NCBI GenBank assembly: GCA_034664425.1
Contig: JAXDHR010000015.1
Coordinates: 1-13,855, forward strand
DNA: 13,855 nt
Origin: DATBDM01 sp034664425
Lineage (GTDB): Bacteria; Actinomycetota; Thermoleophilia; Solirubrobacterales; Solirubrobacteraceae
Direction: 5' to 3'
This document shows positions 12,701 through 13,855 of the stretch, piece after piece. Each line of letters starts with the position of its first letter. The stretch's first letter is position 1. The translations under genes were made by a program, and so were the position numbers. The notes under the pieces are model-generated. The model searched no databases. It had not been told where the DNA came from and saw only the letters and a program-made list of their open reading frames with translations.

Positions 12701-13855
12701 CTATTCGGTGGGCTGCTCGGGCGGCGTCGCGGCGAAGGCGCCGGCCGCGTGGCCCGGCTGCCGATGCTCGCGCTCGACGCCGGCCATCGCGTAGGCCTCG
12801 ACCTCGTCGAGCGTCTCGCGCTCGAGCAGCCCCTCGGCCAGGTTGTCGAGCCGGTGGCGGTTCTCGGTCAGCAGGCCGAGAACCTCCGCGTGCGCCTCCT
12901 CCACGATCCGCCGGACCTCCTCGTCGACGGTCTGCTGCGTGCGCTCGGAGACCTCGGAAGCGCCCGGCAGCAACGGGCCGTTGGCCTCGGAGGGCAGCAC
13001 CGCGATCGGCCCGATCTGCGGGCTCATCCCCCAGCGGCCGACCATCTGGCGCGCGATCCGTGTGAGCTGCTGGATGTCGGACTCCGCGCCGGCGCTGATG
13101 GAGTCGTAGACGACCTCCTCCGCGCCGCGGCCGCCGAGCGCGACCTTGATGCGTCCGATGAGGTAGTCGACGTCGAAGTTCGTGCGCTCCTCCTCGGGAG
13201 CGGAGAGCGTGACCCCGAGCGACATCGTGCGGGGGATGATCGAGACCTTGCGCACGGGGTCTGCGCCCGGCGTGAGCATGCCGACGATCGCGTGGCCCGC
13301 CTCGTGGTAGGCGGTGCGGCGGCGCTCGGCCTCCGAGAGCACGAGGCCGCGCGGGGCGCCGAGCACGATCTTCTCCAGCGAGTCGGTGAAGTCGCCGTTC
13401 GTCACGGTGTCGTGGTTGCGCCGAGCGGCGGTCAGCGCCGCCTCGTTGGCCAGGTTCGCGAGATCGGCGCCGACCATGCCCGCGGTGGCGGCGGCGAGGC
13501 CGTCGAGGTCGGCGTCGGGGCCGAGCGGGAGCGAGCGCGTATGGACCTCGAGGATCTGCCGGCGGCCGTCCTTGTCGGGCGGCGGGACGGTCACGCGGCG
13601 GTCGAAGCGGCCGGGACGCAGCAGCGCGGGGTCGAGCACCTCCGGACGGTTCGTCGCGCCGAGCACGATCACCGTCGCCTCGGTGCCGAAGCCGTCCATC
13701 TCGGTGAGGATCTGGTTGAGCGTCTGCTCGCGCTCGTCGTTGCCGCTGAGCGCGTTGGCGCCGCCGCGCGAGCGTCCGATGGCGTCGAGCTCGTCGATGA
13801 AGATGATCGCGGGCTGTGCCTCCGCGGCCTGCTTGAAGAGGTCGCGCACGCGCGA
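12701..13855 (-). CDS. ftsH: ATP-dependent zinc metalloprotease FtsH, C-terminal part
   Basis: The last 384 residues of FtsH; the N-terminal membrane region and Walker A lie beyond the right edge. The visible part starts at SRVRDLF, just after Walker A in the family. Walker B is IIFIDELDAIG, the second region of homology is GATNRPEVLDPALLRPGRFDR, and the zinc site is HEAGH about 180 residues in, with the third ligand Asp in AGAESDIQQL. FtsH is an inner-membrane hexameric AAA+ protease that removes misfolded membrane proteins and some regulators. The C-terminus ends normally with a short Ala/Pro tail and a TAG at 12701. No strong terminator hairpin is seen in the 43 bases before the glycoside hydrolase remnant, which reads in the same direction. 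Confidence 0.98.
   Translation of the reverse strand, partial: SRVRDLFKQAAEAQPAIIFIDELDAIGRSRGGANALSGNDEREQTLNQILTEMDGFGTEATVIVLGATNRPEVLDPALLRPGRFDRRVTVPPPDKDGRRQILEVHTRSLPLGPDADLDGLAAATAGMVGADLANLANEAALTAARRNHDTVTNGDFTDSLEKIVLGAPRGLVLSEAERRRTAYHEAGHAIVGMLTPGADPVRKVSIIPRTMSLGVTLSAPEEERTNFDVDYLIGRIKVALGGRGAEEVVYDSISAGAESDIQQLTRIARQMVGRWGMSPQIGPIAVLPSEANGPLLPGASEVSERTQQTVDEEVRRIVEEAHAEVLGLLTENRHRLDNLAEGLLERETLDEVEAYAMAGVEREHRQPGHAAGAFAATPPEQPTE

Noticed and set aside
1..13855. CRISPR array, insertion sequence or prophage
   Set aside because: No regularly spaced repeats, no transposase or phage structural motif in any frame, and no paired terminal inverted repeats noticed.

Overview
The window is very GC-rich. 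The dense gene packing, G/C-ending codons, several apparent leaderless genes with a TAnnnT -10 box just upstream of the start codon, and the mix of families (FG-GAP protein, WNEPN-type glycoside hydrolase, SMP-30, many small SRPBCC and membrane proteins) suggest a deep-branching actinobacterium of the Thermoleophilia/Solirubrobacterales type. This is an inference from gene style. No marker gene in the window proves it.

Left block (1-5280, all real genes on the minus strand, so read from right to left): a three-gene unit of a DUF998 membrane protein, a HemG-like flavodoxin and a membrane-anchored SRPBCC protein, then remains of a NarL/DevS-type sensor kinase of which only the ATPase domain is recognisable, then a universal stress protein, a type I NAD-dependent GAPDH and a zinc alcohol dehydrogenase cut by the window edge. 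Shine-Dalgarno sites and short or overlapping junctions support the usp-gap-adh order. The content looks like a redox/stress module: the universal stress protein would sense energy state, GAPDH would use NAD+ and the alcohol dehydrogenase could regenerate it.

Boundary (5281-5800): no protein gene. It holds two AGCCCGC-stem hairpins and tRNA-Val(GAC) on the minus strand. The change in gene style across this tRNA makes it a candidate island edge, but no flanking repeat or integrase is visible.

Right block (5797-13855): SMP-30/gluconolactonase-like protein (+), tRNA-Cys(GCA) (+), an FG-GAP secreted protein broken by one frameshift (-), a multi-pass class III nucleotide cyclase (-) divergent from a small membrane protein (+), a 2-keto-4-pentenoate hydratase-like enzyme (-) divergent from an NmrA-like NAD(P)-binding protein (+), a polytopic membrane protein with a presenilin-like Asp/GxGD pair (+), a heavily decayed glycoside hydrolase pseudogene (-), and the C-terminal part of FtsH (-). 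Divergent pairs share very short intergenic regions with back-to-back -10 boxes.

The most interesting items are the candidate GxGD intramembrane protease at 11088-11882, three independent decayed genes (glycoside hydrolase, FG-GAP protein, kinase), the repeated leaderless divergent promoters, and the cyclase lacking the usual purine-selecting Asp. I see no CRISPR array, no intact transposase and no prophage.
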